A DNA stretch of 64,000 bases from Micromonospora sp. DSM 45708. Lineage in GTDB: Bacteria; Actinomycetota; Actinomycetes; Mycobacteriales; Micromonosporaceae. Shown here in pieces: positions 34,401 through 46,400 of this stretch. Position 1 is the first letter of the stretch. Each line of letters begins with the position of its first letter. The position numbers and the translations under genes were made by a program. The notes beneath the pieces are model-generated. The model was not told the origin of the DNA. It searched no databases and saw only the letters and a program-made list of their open reading frames with translations. The stretch lies in the NCBI RefSeq assembly GCF_039566955.1, contig NZ_CP154796.1:3286001-3350000 (forward strand), in the 5' to 3' direction.

Positions 34401-36877
34401 ACCTCCAGGAACGTGCCCACACCCAACTCGTGCAGCGTGGCCACCCCGTCGGCGAACCGCACCGCGTCGCGGACGTGCCGCACCCAGTAGTCCGGACCCG
34501 CGATCTCGGCGGGGTCGGCGAGCCGACCGGTCAGGTTCGACACGATCGGCACACGCGGGGCCCGCCAGTCCAGACCACTGATCGCGGCCCGGAAGTCCGC
34601 CAGCATCGGCTCCATCAACCGCGAGTGGAACGCGTGACTGACCGTCAACCGCTTCACCCGCCAACCCTCGGCGGTGCACTCCCCCGCGATCCGCTCCAGA
34701 TCCTCCACCGACCCGGACAGCACCACCGACGACGGACCATTCACCGCCGCCACATCCACACCAGCCGCCAACTCCCGAACCTGGGCCTCCGACGCGCCCA
34801 CCGCCAACATCCCGCCACCAGCCGGCAACGCCTGCATCAACGACCCACGCGCCGCCACCAAAACGCACGCATCCGCCAACGACAGGACACCCGCCACATG
34901 GGCGGCCGTCACCTCACCAATCGAATGCCCCGCCAGATAGTCCGCCCGCACCCCCCACGACGACAGCAACTCCCACAACGCCACCTCCACCGCGAACAGC
35001 CCCGCCTGCGCGTAGACCGTCCGGTCCACCAGGTCACCGCCGTCGAACACCACGTCCCGCAACGAACGGTCCAACCGGCCCACGAACCCGGCACACACCC
35101 GGTCGAACACGTCCGCGAACACCGGAAACGCCGCATACAACTCCCGACCCATACCGGCGCGCTGCGCACCCTGACCGGTGAACAACACCACCCGCCGACC
35201 CGAACCCACCTCACCGGTCACCAGTCCGGGAGCCGCACCGCCCTCGGCCAGCGCGGCCAAGCCGGCCAGCAGCGCGTCGCGGTCCGTGCCGACCACCACG
35301 GCCCGGTGCGCCAACGCGGCCCTCGTGGTCGCCGACGAGAAGCCGACGTCGGCCGGCGACAGGTCGGCGTGCCCGCGCACGTGGTCGAGCAGCCGCGCCG
35401 CCTGACCCGCCAGCGCGTCCGGCGACCGCCCCGACACCAGCCACGGCAGCACCGGCAACGTCGCCGCGTCGAGGATGGCCGGCGGCTCGTCCTCGGCCGG
35501 GGTGGGCGCTTCCAGGATCACGTGGGCGTTGGTGCCGGAGATGCTGAACGACGACACCGCCGCGCGGCGGGGCCGGTCGGCGGCCGGCCAGTCCCGCGCC
35601 GACGTGGCCAGCTCGACCGCGCCGGCCGTCCAGTCCACCTTGGTCGACGGCGCGTCCACGTGCAGCGTGGCCGGCACCGTGCCGTGCCGCATCGCCTGCA
35701 CCATCTTGATCACCCCGGCCACGCCGGCGGCGGTCTGGGTGTGGCCGATGTTCGACTTGATCGACCCCAGCAGCAGCGGCTGCTCCCGCTCCTGCCCGTA
35801 CGTGGCCAGCAACGCCTGCGCCTCGATCGGGTCACCCAACGTGGTGCCCGTGCCGTGCGCCTCCACCACGTCCACCTCCGCGGCGGACAACCGGGCGTCC
35901 GCCAGCGCCGCCCGGATCACCCGCTGCTGCGACGGACCGTTCGGCGCGGTCAACCCGTTCGACGCCCCGTCCTGGTTCACCGCCGAACCCCGCACCACGG
36001 CGAGGACCCGGTGGCCGAGCCGGTGGGCGTCGGCGAGACGCTCGACCAGGAGCACGCCGATGCCCTCGCCGAGCGCGGTGCCGTCGGCGGCGTCGGCGAA
36101 CGCCCGGCAGCGGGCGCCCCGGGACAGGTTGTTCTGCCGGGTGAAGTCCACGAAAATCGACGGGGTCGGCAACACGGTCACGCCGCCCGCCAGGGCCAGG
36201 TCGGACTCACCGGCGCGCAGCGACTGCACGGCCAGGTGCAGCGCCACGAGCGACGAGGAGCAGGCGGTGTCGACCGTGACGGCCGGCCCTTCGAACCCGA
36301 ACGCGTACGACACCCGGCCGGAGCTGACGCTGCCGGCGCTGCCCAGCCCGAGGTAGTCGGCGACCCCGTCGGGCACGTCGGCGGCACCGGCCGCGTAGTC
36401 GGCGTGGGTCAGGCCGGCGAACACGCCGACGCGTCCGCCGCGCAGCCCGGTGGGGTCGACACCGGCGGACTCGAACGCCTCCCAGGACACCTCCAGCAGC
36501 AGCCGCTGCTGCGGATCCATGGCGAGGGCCTCGCGCGGCGAGACGCCGAAGAACGCCGGGTCGAAGCCGGCGGCGTCGGTGAGGAAGCCGCCGTCGCGCA
36601 CGCAGGACGTGCCGGGGCGTTCCCGGTCCGGGTCGTAGAGCGTGGCGAGGTCCCAGCCCCGGTCGTCGGGGAACGGGCCGATCGCGTCCCCGCCGGCCGC
36701 CACCAGGTCCCACAGCACGTCCGGCGAGGTGATCCCGCCGGGAAAGCGGCACGCCATGCCGACCACGGCGATCGGCTGGCGGGCGGAGTCCTCCACGTCG
36801 CGGAGCCGTTGCCGGGTCCGCCGCAGGTCGGTGGTGACCCTCTTCAGATACTCCCGGAGCTTCTCTTCGGTGTCCAT
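31445..36877 (-). CDS. Type I modular polyketide synthase B (module 3): KS-AT(malonyl)-DH-KR-ACP
   Basis: 1,810 aa. The ATG at 36875-36877 begins a docking helix ([14 protein letters not shown]). By residue: KS 35-450, AT with GHSIGEV near 651 and HAFH near 746 (malonyl), DH with HxxxGxxxxP near 956 and the [10 protein letters not shown] motif, KR near 1377-1524 with LDD (B-type), ACP Ser near 1687, and a C-terminal docking tail ending DSRFGRS. DH and KR both look complete, so a double bond is expected from this unit. It is the first gene of a leftward operon with PKS C and the PptH-like gene. The promoter region is shared with the divergent thioesterase gene. Its AT is nearly identical at DNA level to that of PKS C module 5. 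Confidence 0.97.
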   Translation of the reverse strand: MDTEEKLREYLKRVTTDLRRTRQRLRDVEDSARQPIAVVGMACRFPGGITSPDVLWDLVAAGGDAIGPFPDDRGWDLATLYDPDRERPGTSCVRDGGFLTDAAGFDPAFFGVSPREALAMDPQQRLLLEVSWEAFESAGVDPTGLRGGRVGVFAGLTHADYAAGAADVPDGVADYLGLGSAGSVSSGRVSYAFGFEGPAVTVDTACSSSLVALHLAVQSLRAGESDLALAGGVTVLPTPSIFVDFTRQNNLSRGARCRAFADAADGTALGEGIGVLLVERLADAHRLGHRVLAVVRGSAVNQDGASNGLTAPNGPSQQRVIRAALADARLSAAEVDVVEAHGTGTTLGDPIEAQALLATYGQEREQPLLLGSIKSNIGHTQTAAGVAGVIKMVQAMRHGTVPATLHVDAPSTKVDWTAGAVELATSARDWPAADRPRRAAVSSFSISGTNAHVILEAPTPAEDEPPAILDAATLPVLPWLVSGRSPDALAGQAARLLDHVRGHADLSPADVGFSSATTRAALAHRAVVVGTDRDALLAGLAALAEGGAAPGLVTGEVGSGRRVVLFTGQGAQRAGMGRELYAAFPVFADVFDRVCAGFVGRLDRSLRDVVFDGGDLVDRTVYAQAGLFAVEVALWELLSSWGVRADYLAGHSIGEVTAAHVAGVLSLADACVLVAARGSLMQALPAGGGMLAVGASEAQVRELAAGVDVAAVNGPSSVVLSGSVEDLERIAGECTAEGWRVKRLTVSHAFHSRLMEPMLADFRAAISGLDWRAPRVPIVSNLTGRLADPAEIAGPDYWVRHVRDAVRFADGVATLHELGVGTFLEVGPDATLTAMAADTPADRPVHHIPALRRDQDEVTALTTAVARLHVAGTPVDWAAWFTRDGRRPATVDLPTYAFQHQRYWIDARTAGHDAAGLGARDAGHPLLDTALATAAGDVRVHGGRLSARTQPWLAHHVVRGRIVVPGTALVEMALHAGAQAGCDTVEELTLAAPLVLPDDGARTLQLQLAAPDEHGRRRITVHSRPADDPHADWTAHADGVLAPGADETAEPLTAWPPPGGVAVPVEPIYTRLRDLGVAHGPTFRGLRAAWRTPDGVFAEVELPDGTATTGYALHPALLDAALHVVGLADDPAADDAGARLPWAWSGVTLTAEGATHLRVRLTRSGPASTLTLADAAGAPVARIDALVSRPLAADQLDPGTAELPLYDLRWNPVPLPARPATGIAPLDPGTGLAGTADDARLVLVPAGHTAPDDPLAGTRSRLADTLTLIQDWLADDRYAGRRLVVLTRGAVPVDGDVTDLAGAAVWGLVRAAQLEHPGRFVLADLAGDDDTDLLARALATDEPQFALRAGRLLVPRLAPAEPDPTGAVDLVPDGTVLITGATGALGGVVTRHLVTHHKIRHLLLVSRHGADAPGAADLLADLTRLGARVSLTAADVADREQVAGLLAAVPAEHPLAGVVHAAGALDDAVVTALTPDRTDAVLRPKADAAWHLHDLTRHLDLPMFVLFSSIAGPLGAPGQGNYAAANAFLDGLAHHRRAAGLAATSLAWGPWAETGGMTRDLGTAGRDRLARQGIVPLTTDRALALFDASRRGRQPLLLPVHLDLAALRARTGRDELPASLHGLAGGPARRAAATTTGGLADRLAGASAEDRARLVAELVTGQVADVLGYASPAAVGPDRSFTELGFDSLTAVDLRNRLTTRTGLTLPATLVFDHPTPAALTGHLLARLGPAATAPTVLDELDRLEAAFAATGADTLAELTADDETRTAVAARLRALLARWDGDGGDVAASLDDASDDELFDFIDSRFGRS
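34548..35220. repeat. Near-identical AT tract, copy in PKS B module 3 (partner 24600-25272)
   Basis: Partner of the PKS C module 5 tract. It runs from the segment just after the SNLTGR coding region to just before the N-terminal part of the AT. Confidence 0.85.
35766..36001. repeat. Near-identical KS tract, copy in PKS B (partner 25815-26050)
   Basis: Partner of the KS tract in PKS C module 5, separated from the shared AT tract by clearly diverged sequence. Confidence 0.7.
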
Positions 36878-37104
36878 CAACCTGACCCTCGGTCGGCGGG
36901 GACCTGCCGTTGTCCGGCGCGCACGCGTCATCCGGGAGCCACGGGTCCCCTCTGCGGGGAAGCTATGGCGTCGCGCTGAGCTGCGACAACCCCTAACCCG
37001 TACGCCCGGCGGGCTAGGGGGTGGCCGGGCCGGCGGCGACGCGGTTACCGTCCGGTGGACCGCCCTGGCGCCCGGGTCGCGGGCGCCACCGCCGGAAGGA
37101 CCGC
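36878..37104. promoter_or_regulatory. Divergent promoter region between PKS B and thioesterase with inverted CCCCTAA/CTAGGGG sites
   Basis: CCCCTAA lies at 36990-36996 and the inverted CTAGGGG at 37014-37020. Towards PKS B, TTAGGGG is followed at once by TTGTCG, an 18-bp spacer and TAGCTT, a good -35/-10 candidate. Towards the thioesterase, CTAGGGG is followed by GTGGCC, 18 bp and TTACCG. The inverted pair fits one activator serving both directions, with each copy pointing to its own gene. Confidence 0.6.
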
Positions 37105-37110
37105 GTGACG

Positions 37111-37866
37111 ATGACCGACCACGACAACGGCCTGTGGGTTCGCCGGTTCCATCCGGCCCCGGACGGTGCCCCCCGGCTGGTGTGCCTGCCGCACGCCGGG
37201 GGCTCCGCGAGCTTCTTCTTCCCGGTGTCCCGGGCGCTGTCACCGGCGGTGGAGGTGCTCAGCATCCAGTACCCGGGCCGGCAGGACCGCCGGCACGAGC
37301 CCTGCGTGCCGAGCATCGGGGAGCTGGCCCGGCAGTTGGCCGACGTGCTGCGGCCCTGGCGGGACCGACCGTTGGCGTTCTTCGGGCACAGCATGGGCGC
37401 GACGCTGGGCTTCGAGGTGGCGAGGCTGCTCGAGGCGGAGGGCGGGCCGGTTGCGCACCTGTTCCCGTCCGGCCGCCGGGCCCCGTCGTGCCACCGGGAC
37501 GAGACGGTGCACCTGCTCGACGACGAGGGCCTGCTGGCCGACGTGAAGAAGCTCAGCGGCCCCAACTCGGCGGTGCTCGGCGACCCGGACATGCTGCGTG
37601 CCGCGTTGCCGGCGATCCGCAGCGACTACCGGGCGGCGGAGACCTACCGATACGCGCCGGGGCCGAAGCTGAGCTGCCCGGTCACGGTGTTCACCGGGGA
37701 CGCCGACCCGAAGACCACTGTGGACGAGGCGAGGGCGTGGTCGGAGCACACCACCGGCGCGTTCGACCTGCACGTCTTCCCGGGCGGGCACTTCTTCCTG
37801 GCGTCCCACCAGCCGGCGATCCTGCGTACCCTCTCGGGTGCGTTGACCGGCACGGCGGTCCGCTGA
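37111..37866 (+). CDS. rifR: Type II thioesterase (editing thioesterase of the PKS)
   Basis: This 251-aa alpha/beta hydrolase has the nucleophile motif FFGHSMGA, an early [10 protein letters not shown] oxyanion segment, and late GDADPKT (Asp) and FPGGHFFL (His) segments, all typical of RifR/GrsT-type stand-alone thioesterases. These hydrolyse mis-primed or stalled acyl groups from carrier proteins. The ATG at 37111 has GGAAGGA at 37094-37100; an in-frame GTG at 37105 is an alternative start. It is transcribed alone, divergent from PKS B and convergent with the methyltransferase gene. It is not a chain-terminating enzyme: it is separate from any PKS module and has the usual editing-type length. 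Confidence 0.93.
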   Translation: MTDHDNGLWVRRFHPAPDGAPRLVCLPHAGGSASFFFPVSRALSPAVEVLSIQYPGRQDRRHEPCVPSIGELARQLADVLRPWRDRPLAFFGHSMGATLGFEVARLLEAEGGPVAHLFPSGRRAPSCHRDETVHLLDDEGLLADVKKLSGPNSAVLGDPDMLRAALPAIRSDYRAAETYRYAPGPKLSCPVTVFTGDADPKTTVDEARAWSEHTTGAFDLHVFPGGHFFLASHQPAILRTLSGALTGTAVR

Positions 37867-37877
37867 GTCGCCACGCC

Positions 37878-37910
37878 GGTCCCCGCCGCCCGGTCCGGGC
37901 GGCGGGGACC
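37878..37910. terminator. Bidirectional hairpin terminator between convergent thioesterase and methyltransferase genes
   Basis: A perfect 15-bp inverted repeat (37878-37892 and 37896-37910) with a GTC loop fills most of the 52-bp gap between the two converging stop codons. There is no clear U-tract, as is common for actinomycete terminators. Confidence 0.75.
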
Positions 37911-37918
37911 GCGGCGGT

Positions 37919-38806
37919 TCACGGCTTCTGCGCCACCGCGATGACGTAGTCGAGCAGACCCAGCTCCTTCTTGATCAGCTCGGTGTCGCGCCAGTGGTTC
38001 GCCATTCCCTTGACCGCGCTGCCGTCGGCGGCGGCGCGGAACGCCGGGTCGGACGGGCGGGCGGACTGGAACCGGCGCCAGCCCTCCCAGGTGCGGTCCG
38101 CGATGGAGTGCACCTCCACGGCGCCGAAGCCGGCGGCGGCGAGCTGCTCGCCGTAGGTCTTACGGTCGTGCCAGTTCTCGTCAGGCAGGCTGAACTTGAC
38201 GAAGCTGAGCGGGCCGGAGTTGAGCGACATGCGCGCGGTGTCGTTGCTCAGCGGAATGATGTCGGCGGTGGCCAGCGTGCCGCCCGGCCGCAGCACCCGG
38301 AACGCCTCGGCGAAGAACGCGCTGCGCGGGTGGAAGTGGAACGCCGACTCCAGCGCCACCACCCGGTCCACGCTGGCGTCCGGGAACGGCAGCGCGGTGG
38401 CGGTGCCGAGCTGGAAGTCGGCCCGGTCGGCCAGGCCCTCGCGGCGGGCCCGCTCCTGGGCGTGCTCGACGTGCCGCGGCGTCACGTTGATGCCGTGCAC
38501 CTTCGCCACCCGGCGGTCCCGCAGCCAGGCGAAGTCCTGGTCGCCGTAGCCGAAGCCGACGTCGACCACGGTGTCGTCGGGCTTGAACCCGGCGGCGTCG
38601 GCGAGCTTGTCGGCCAGCGCCTGGCCGGCCACGTCGATGCTGGTGACGCCCTCCTCCCAGTAGCCGACGTTCATGTAGCGGGAGGTGCGGGCCGCGAACT
38701 CGACGTCCGGCGACTGGATCTCGTAGAACCGGCGGACCCGGGTCACCGGGTCCTTGGTGGTCATGGTCCGGATGACCCGGCCGAGGGTGCGGAGGTTCTC
38801 CAACAT
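37919..38806 (-). CDS. SAM-dependent methyltransferase (EryG/RebM-like, probable O-methyltransferase)
   Basis: 295 aa. Class I SAM-binding motif DTVVDVGFGYGDQD lies near residues 87-100, with ALPFPDASVDRVVALES and FRVLRPGGTLATADI as later motifs. The N-terminal MNVGYWEEG segment matches small-molecule methyltransferases acting on sugars or macrocycles (EryG, RebM). A strong GAGGAG lies just before the ATG at 38804-38806. It follows the monooxygenase by 29 nt in the PKS A operon, so it most likely methylates the ansamycin product, for example a hydroxyl introduced by the monooxygenase. Ansamycin clusters often hold such post-PKS methyltransferases. The exact acceptor atom cannot be read from sequence. 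Confidence 0.88.
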   Translation of the reverse strand: MLENLRTLGRVIRTMTTKDPVTRVRRFYEIQSPDVEFAARTSRYMNVGYWEEGVTSIDVAGQALADKLADAAGFKPDDTVVDVGFGYGDQDFAWLRDRRVAKVHGINVTPRHVEHAQERARREGLADRADFQLGTATALPFPDASVDRVVALESAFHFHPRSAFFAEAFRVLRPGGTLATADIIPLSNDTARMSLNSGPLSFVKFSLPDENWHDRKTYGEQLAAAGFGAVEVHSIADRTWEGWRRFQSARPSDPAFRAAADGSAVKGMANHWRDTELIKKELGLLDYVIAVAQKP

Positions 38807-38835
38807 GTCAGCTCCTCAGGGCTGCGCAGGGGTGG

Positions 38836-40398
38836 TCAGGGTTGCAGGGCGGGGGCGGAGACCTGCCGGCGCAGGTCGGCCACCAGGGTGGCGGCGGCGT
38901 CGGGGCCGGCGGCCACCCCGAAGAGGTAGAAGTCCGGCCGGATCAGCGCGGCGTCCGCGCCGCCCAGCCAGGTCGAGTAGACGCCGTCGAGGTCGGCCAG
39001 CTCGCCCGCCGCCGCGCCGTCGTCCGCCGGCCGCACCACCAGCCGGTACGCGCCGAGGTCGTCGAGGAACGCGACCGCGTCGGCGTCCAGCGTGGCGGGT
39101 TCCCGGGTGAGCAGCGCGAAGCCGACGCCCACCACGTCGTCGAAGCCGCCGGTGCGCCCGTCGACGGTCACCCGGCCCTGCGGCGCGGGCTCGCCGGCGC
39201 GCGGGGTGGGCGTCTGGTCGTCGGCGCGGTGCAGCACCCCGTCGACGATCGCCTCGCGCAGCGAGCGGACGTGCCGCTGCTGGGTACGCCGGCGCAGCGC
39301 GGCCAGCATCACCGAGTCCCGACCGGCGGCCTTCTTCTGGTCGGTCTCGCAGATCACCGCGCCGGAGTCCATCGACATCCGGATCGCGTGCTGCACGTGC
39401 GCCCGCCGTTCCACCTGGTACGTGTCGAGCAGCGCCTCCCCGGCCCGGCCCCGGCGTACCAGGTCGAGCTTCCACGCCAGGTTGACCACGTCGCGGAAGC
39501 CGGAACTCATGCCCTGCCCGAGGAAGGGCGGCATGACGTGCGCGGCGTCGCCGGCCAGGAACACCCGGCCGCGCCGCCACAGGTCGGCGGAGCACGCCTG
39601 GGTGGTGTAGACGCCGTACCGGTCCAGCCGGGCGTTGTCCGGGGTGATGTCGAACAGGCCGAGCAGCCGCCAGGCGCTGGCCTCGGTGCGGAACTCCTCC
39701 AGCGTCTCCCCCGGCACCCGCATGAACTCCCACCGCCGGTGGTGCGGCCCGGCGGAGACGGCGGTACGCGGGCGCGCCGGGTCGCAGATCTGGAGGTTGT
39801 TGGGGGTGAACTCGCGCGGGGTGTGCAGCACCACGTCGCAGACCAGCCAGTCGTGGGTGAAGTCCAGGTCGGTGACGCCTGAGCCGAGCCAGCCCCGGAC
39901 GAAGCTGTTCGCGCCGTCGCAGCCGAGCACCCAGGACGCGGTGTAGGTGTGCTGGTCGCCGTCGCCGTCCACGGCGGTCACCTCGACCCGGTCGCCGTGG
40001 TCGGTCAGGCCGGTCACCTCGACGCCCCGCTGCACCCGCACGCCGGGCAGCTCCGCGCCGCGTTCGGCCAGCCGCTCCTCCACGCCGGGCTGGTAGAACG
40101 ACGTGGAGTCGGGCCAGCCGGACGGGCCGTCCGGCGCGGCGCGCACGTGCAGCAGCGTGCGGCCGAAGCCGTTCTTCCAGGTGTACTCGCCGGACAGTTC
40201 GGTCACGTCGCCGAGCCGGTCGGCGACGCCGCAGGCGGCGAGGATCCGGCTGGCCTCGCCGTCGTAGGAGACGGCGCGCGGCATGCTGTACGGGGTGGTC
40301 CACTTCTCCAGCACCCGCACCGTGAAGCCGCGCTGCGCCAGCAGGATCGCGGCCACCTGGCCCACCGGGCCGTAGCCCACGATCAGTACGTCGGTCAT
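38836..40398 (-). CDS. FAD-dependent aromatic monooxygenase (MhpA/Rif-Orf19-like)
   Basis: 520 aa. The N-terminal FAD motif (VGYGPVGQVAAILLAQRG), a central GCDGANS motif (DG) and GRVFLAGDAAHVMPPFLGQG (GD) are those of class A flavin hydroxylases of the phenol / 3-(3-hydroxyphenyl)propionate hydroxylase group. Related enzymes in ansamycin clusters hydroxylate the AHBA-derived ring and set up quinone formation. The ATG at 40396-40398 has GAGGGA upstream and lies 29 nt after the PKS A stop. Family and cluster position support a tailoring role on the aromatic core. Whether it acts on the growing chain or on the finished macrocycle is unknown. The partial FMN reductase at the right end is not needed by this class, which uses NAD(P)H directly. 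Confidence 0.9.
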   Translation of the reverse strand: MTDVLIVGYGPVGQVAAILLAQRGFTVRVLEKWTTPYSMPRAVSYDGEASRILAACGVADRLGDVTELSGEYTWKNGFGRTLLHVRAAPDGPSGWPDSTSFYQPGVEERLAERGAELPGVRVQRGVEVTGLTDHGDRVEVTAVDGDGDQHTYTASWVLGCDGANSFVRGWLGSGVTDLDFTHDWLVCDVVLHTPREFTPNNLQICDPARPRTAVSAGPHHRRWEFMRVPGETLEEFRTEASAWRLLGLFDITPDNARLDRYGVYTTQACSADLWRRGRVFLAGDAAHVMPPFLGQGMSSGFRDVVNLAWKLDLVRRGRAGEALLDTYQVERRAHVQHAIRMSMDSGAVICETDQKKAAGRDSVMLAALRRRTQQRHVRSLREAIVDGVLHRADDQTPTPRAGEPAPQGRVTVDGRTGGFDDVVGVGFALLTREPATLDADAVAFLDDLGAYRLVVRPADDGAAAGELADLDGVYSTWLGGADAALIRPDFYLFGVAAGPDAAATLVADLRRQVSAPALQP

Positions 40399-40427
40399 CG
40401 CCGTCCCTCGTTGGTCCGCCTGGGCCG

Positions 40428-43400
40428 TCACAGCCCGAGTTCCGTGTCGATCAGGCTGAAGATCTCGTCGTCGCTGGCCCGGTCGAGGTCCAGGTCGTCG
40501 TCGGTGGCGGAGGCGCCGCGCATGGTGCGCCACTTGGCGACCAGCACCTCCAGCCGCGCCGCCACCTGGGTGTGCAGCTCCGCCTCGACGGTGGTCTCGG
40601 CGAGGGCCCGTTCCAGGCGTTCCAGCTCGGCCAGCACCGCCGGGGCGGCCTGCGCGCCGTCGGGCACCAGCCGGGAACGCAGGTACCCGGCCAGCGCCGC
40701 CGGGTCCGGGTAGTCGAAGACGGCGGTGGCCGGCAGCCGTTCCCCGGTGGCCTCGGTGAGCCGGTTGCGCAGCTCGACCGCGGTCAGCGAGTCGAAGCCC
40801 AGCTCGTGGAACGCCTGCCCCTCCCGGATGGCGTCCGGGCTGCCGTGGCCGAGCACCGCCGCGGCGGTGGCCCGGACCAGGTCGAGCAGGAGCGCGGACT
40901 GTTCCGCGCCGGTGAGCGCGCGCAGCCGCCCGGCCAGGTCGCCGCCGCCGGTGGTGGCGGCGCGGGCCTTCGGCCGGTCGACGCGGACCAGGCCACGCAT
41001 CAGCGCCGGCACGTGCGGCCGGCCGGCCAGCGCGGCCCGGTCGACGCGGGTCGGCACCAGGTGTTCCTCCGGTGCGGCGAGGCCGGCGTCGAACAGCGCC
41101 ATGCCCAGGTCGGACGGGATCGCGAGCTGCCCGTCCCGGGTGGTGCCGGCCCGGTCCACGCCGGCGGTCAGCGTGCTGGCCTGCGCCCACAGCCCCCAGG
41201 CGTACGCGCGGGCGGGCAGTCCGGCGCCGCGCCGCCGCCGGGCCAGCGCGTCCAGCCAGGCGTTGGCGGCGGCGTAGTTGCCCTGGCCGGGCACGCCGAA
41301 CACGCCGGCGCCGGAGGAGAACAGCACGAATCCGGCGAGGTCGAGGTGGCGGGTCAGCTCGTCGAGGTGACGGGCGGCGTCGACCTTGGGGCGGAACACG
41401 GTGTCGAGGCGTTCCGGGGTGAGCGCTGTGACCACCCCGTCGTCCAACACGCCGGCCAGGTGCACCACGGCGGTGAGCGGATGCGCCTGCGGCACGGCGG
41501 TCAGCAGTCGCGCCACCGCGTCCCGGTCGGCGACGTCGGCGGCGGCGACGGCGACGGTGGCGCCGAGCGCGGTCAGCTCGGCGGTCAACTCGGCCGCGCC
41601 GGGCGCGTCCGGGCCGCCCCGGCTGGTCAGCAGCAGGTGCCGGACGCCGTGCCCGGTGACGAGCCGGCGGGCCACCAGGCCGCCCAGCAGGCCGGTGCCG
41701 CCGGTGAGCAGCACCGTGCCGTCCGGGTCCCACGTCTCGGGCATGGTGAGCACCACCTTGCCGACGTGCCGGGCCTGGCTGACGTAGCGGAACGCGTCCG
41801 GGGCCTGCCGGACGTCCCAGGCCCGCACCGGCAGCGGGCGCAGCGCGCCGGTGGCGAACAGCGCCAGCAGCTCGGTGAGCATCCGCTGGATCTCGTCCGG
41901 CGCCACCTGCGTCAGGTCGTACGCCTGGTAGTCGACGCCGGGGTGGTCGGCGGCGACCCGGGCCGGGTCACGCAGGTCGGTCTTGCCCATCTCCAGGAAC
42001 CGGCCGCCGCGCGGCAGCAGCCGCAGCGACGCGTCGACGAACTCGCGGGCCAGCGAGTCGAGCACGACGTCCACGCCCCGACCGCCGGTGACGTCGAGGA
42101 AACGCGCCTCGAAGTCGAGCGTCCGGGACGACGCCAGGTGGTCGGCGGGCACGCCCAGCTCCCGCAGCGCGGGCCACTTGCCTTCGCTGGCGGTGGCGAA
42201 GACCTCCGCGCCCAGGTGGCGGGCGATCTGCACCGCGGCCATGCCGACGCCACCGGCGCCGGCGTGCACCAGCACGGATTCCCCGGCCCGCAGCCGGCCC
42301 AGCCCGACCAGTCCCCGCCAGGCGGTGAGGAACACCACCGGCACGGTCGCGGCCTGCGCGAACGTCCAACCGTCCGGCACCGGCGCGAGCAGCCGCCGGT
42401 CGGTGACCGCGACCGGGCCGAAGCAGCCGGTGAACACGCCGAGCACCCGGTCGCCGGGGCGCAGGTCGGTGACCTCGGCGCCGACCTCGACGACGACTCC
42501 GGCGGCCTCCCCGCCGGGTGGGCCGGGGTCGCCCGGGTAGAGGCCGAGCGCGTTGAGCACGTCGCGGAAGTTCAGGCCGGCGGCGCGGACCCGGACCCGC
42601 ACGTCGGATGCGCCGAGCGGCGCGTCGGCCGCGTCGGTGGGCACCAGCGCCAGGTGGTCGAGGCTGCCCCGCCGGGGCACGTCCAGCCGCCAGGCGGTCG
42701 CGTCGGCGGGCGGGGCGAGCGTGGGCGCGTCGGCGCGGCGGGCCAGCCGGGGCACGTACGCGCCGCCGTCGCGCAGCGCCACCTGCGGCTCGTCGGCGGC
42801 GAGCACGGCGGTCAGGGTGGCCGCGTCGGGCCCGGTGTCGGCGTCGAGCAGCACGAACCGGTCCGGGTGTTCGGACTGGGCGGAGCGGACCAGGCCCCAC
42901 GCGGCGGCGGCGTCCGGGTCGTCGACCTCGCCGGGCCCGTGCACACCGACCGCGCCGGAGGTGAGCAGCACCAGCCGCGTCTCGGCCCAGCGCGGCTCGG
43001 TCAGCCAGCGCTGCACCAGCGCGAGCGCGTCACCGGTGAACTTTCGCGCCCGGTCCGGGGCGGCGGGGCCGGTCGTCCGGTGCGCACCGGTGCCGGCGGT
43101 GAGCGGCGCGAGCACCGCGTCCGGCGGCGGGGCGCCGGCGTCGACCGCGGCGGCCAGCGCGGCCAGGTCCGCGTGGTGCGGCAGGTCGGACGCGGCGGAC
43201 CCGTCGGCGTGGCGCGACAGGTCGGCCGGACCGGGCAGGTCGGCCACGGCGGACGGGTCGGTGGCGTCGGTGCTCGGGGCGGCGAGCACCGCGATCCGGG
43301 CCGGCGTCGACGGCGGCGAGGTCGGCAGCGGCTGCCAGGTCAGGTGGAACAGCGCGTCGGTGACCGCGTCGTCGCGGGCGCCCAGCTCGGCGCGGGAGAT

Positions 43401-46400
43401 CGGACGCATGGCCAGCGACGCCGCCTCGACCACCGGCACGCCGGCCGGGTCGGTGGCGGACAACGCGAACGCGTGCGGGCCGACCCGGCGCAGCCGTACC
43501 CGCAGCGTGGTGGCGCCGGTGGCGTGCAGGGTGAGCCCGTTCCAGGCGAACGGCAGCAGGATCCGGTCACCGCCGGCGTCGGCGAGACCACCGAAGTGCG
43601 CGGCGTGCAGCGCGGCGTCGAGCAGCGCCGGGTGCAGCGCGTACCGGTCGGCGTCGGCGCGCGGGCCGGCCGGCAGCTCCACCTCGGCGTACACCTCGTC
43701 GTCGCCGGTCCGGACCGCGCGCAGGCCCTGGAACGCCGGGCCGTAGCCGTACCCCTCGTCGACCAGGCGGTCGTAGAAGCCGGTCAGGTCGACGGCGCGG
43801 GCGTCCGGCGGCGGCCCGGCCGGCGTCGCCGGGGTGGGTTCGGCGGCGGAGAGCGTGCCGCTGCCGTGCCGGGTCCACGGCGCGTCGGCCGGGCCGGCGG
43901 CGGGCCGGGAGTGCACGGTGACCGGCCGGCGGCCGTCGTCGGCGGCCGGGCCGACCGCGACCTGCACCTGGGTCGCGGCGTCCTCGGGCAGCGTCAGCGG
44001 CGCCTCGATGACCAACTCGTCGAGGGCCGGGCAGCCGACCTCGTCGCCGGCGCGCAGGCACAGCTCGACCAGCCCGGTGCCGGGCACCAGCACCCGGCCG
44101 GCGACCCGGTGGTCGGCCAGCCAGGGCTGCTCGGCGACCGAGAGCCGGCCGGTGAACAGGTGTCCCCGGCCGTCGGCCAGCGGCACGGACGCGCCGAGCA
44201 GCGGGTGCCCGGCGGCGGCCAACCCGGCCGCGCCCACGTCGGCGGTCCCGGTGACCGGGCGGGGCCAGTAGCGGCGGTGCGCGAACGCGTACGTGGGCAG
44301 GTCGACCCGGCGTCCGCCGGCCAGCACCGGCTGCCAGTCCACCGGCACGCCGCGCACGTGTAGCGCGGCCACGGAGAGCAGGAACCGGGCCCGGTCACCC
44401 CGGCCGCGCTGCACCGAGCCGACCACCACCGCCGGGTGGTCGTGCTCCTGGAGCGTCTGCTCGATGCCGGGCGTGAGCACCGGGTGCGGGCTGCACTCGA
44501 CGTACGTGAGGTGCCCCTCGGTGGTCAGCGCGCGCACCGCGTCGGCCAGTTCGACCGGCTGGCGCAGGTTGCGGTACCAGTAGTCCGGGTCCATCTCCTC
44601 GCCGCCGAGCCAGCACAGGTCGGTGGTCGAGTAGAGCGGCACCGCCGCCGGTCCGGGCGTGACGCCGGCGACGGCCTCGGCCAGTTCGGCGCGGATGCGC
44701 TCCACCTGCGGGGAGTGGGAGGCGTAGTCGATCGCGAGCCGGCGCAGCCGTATCCGGTCGGTCTCCAGTTCGGCGGCGAACGCGTCGACCGCGTCCGGCT
44801 CGCCGGAGACCACCACGTTCGCCGGACCGTTGACCGCGGCCACGGCGAGCCGGTCGCCGTACCGGGCGATCCGCTCGCGGACCGTGCCGACGGGCAGCGG
44901 CACGGCGGCCATCACCCCGGCGCCGGCCAGCTTGCGCAACGCGCGGGCACGCAACGCCACCAGCCGGGCGGCGTCCGGCAGGGAGAGCACGCCGGCCACG
45001 CAGGCGGCGGCGATCTCGCCCTGCGAGTGGCCGACCACGGCGGCGGGCTGGACGCCGTACGAGCGCCACAGCTCGGCCAGCGACACCATCACCGCGAAGA
45101 GCAGCGGCTGCACCACGTCGGCCCGCTCGGCGTCGGGCGTGCCGGGCGCCTGGCGCAGCAGGTCCCGCAGCGGATGGCCCAGCCAGGGCCGCAGCGCGGC
45201 GTCGCAGGCGGCCATCCGCTCGGCGAACACGGGCGCCTCGTCGAGCAGGTCCAGCGCCATGCCGGCCCACTGGGAACCCTGTCCGGGGAAGACGAACACC
45301 ACCTTGCCGGTGGCGGTGACGTCGCCGCGTACCAGGTCGGTGGCGGGCTCGCCGGCGGCGAGCGCGTCCAGGCCGGCGGCGATCTCGGCCGGGCCGCCGA
45401 CCAGCACGGCCCGGTGGTCGAAGCCGGCCCGGGTGGTGGCCAGTGACCAGGCCACGTCCAGCGGTGGCTGCTCGGGCCGGTCGGCGAGGTGGTCCCGCAG
45501 CCGGCGGGCCTGCCCGGCCAACGCCTCCGGGGTACGCGCGGAGAGCAGCCACGGCAACGCCGCCGGCCCGGCCGGCGGCGCGGCGTCGACGGCCGGCTCG
45601 GCCGGCACGGCCTCGACCACCACGTGCGCGTTGGTGCCGCTGATGCCGAACGAGGAGACGCCGGCGCGGGCCGGCCGGTCGGTACGCGGCCACGGCCGGG
45701 CCTCGGTGAGCAGGTCGACCGCGCCGGCCGCCCAGTCGACGCGGCTGGTGCGGTGCGCGGCGTGCAGCGTGCGGGGCAGCCGGCCGTGCCGCATGGCGAG
45801 GATGACCTTGAGCATCCCGGCGACGCCGGCCGCGGCCTGGGTGTGGCCGAGGTTCGACTTCACGGAGCCGAGCAGCAGCGGCGGGACGCCGTCGGGGCGG
45901 CGGCCGTAGGTGGCGAGGATGGCCTCGGCCTCGATCGGGTCGCCGAGGGGCGTGCCGGTGCCGTGCGCCTCGACCGCGTCCACGTCGGCCGGGTCGAGCC
46001 CGGCGGCGGCCAGCGCGGCCCGGATCACGCGTTCCTGGGACGGCCCGTTGGGGGCGGTCAGCCCGTTGGACGCGCCGTCGGAGTTGACCGCCGAGCCGCG
46101 GACCACGGCCAGCACCGGGTGGCCGCGCCGGCGGGCGTCGGAGAGCCGTTCCACCACCAGCACGCCGACGCCCTCGGACATGCCGAACCCGTCGGCGTCC
46201 TCGGCGAACGCCTTGCAGCGGCCGTCCGGGGCGAGCCCGCGCTGGCGGCTGAACCCGGTCAGCCCGGCCGGGCTGGACAGCACCGACACGCCACCGGCGA
46301 GCGCCAGGTCGCAGTCGCCCTGACGCAGCGCCTGGGCGGCCAGGTGCAGCGCCACCAGGGACGCGGAGCAGGCGGTGTCCACGGTGACCGCCGGCCCCTC

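Noticed and set aside
37878..37910. Inverted repeat as an operator for the thioesterase or methyltransferase
   Set aside because: It lies between converging stop codons with a perfect stem and 3-base loop, which fits a terminator.
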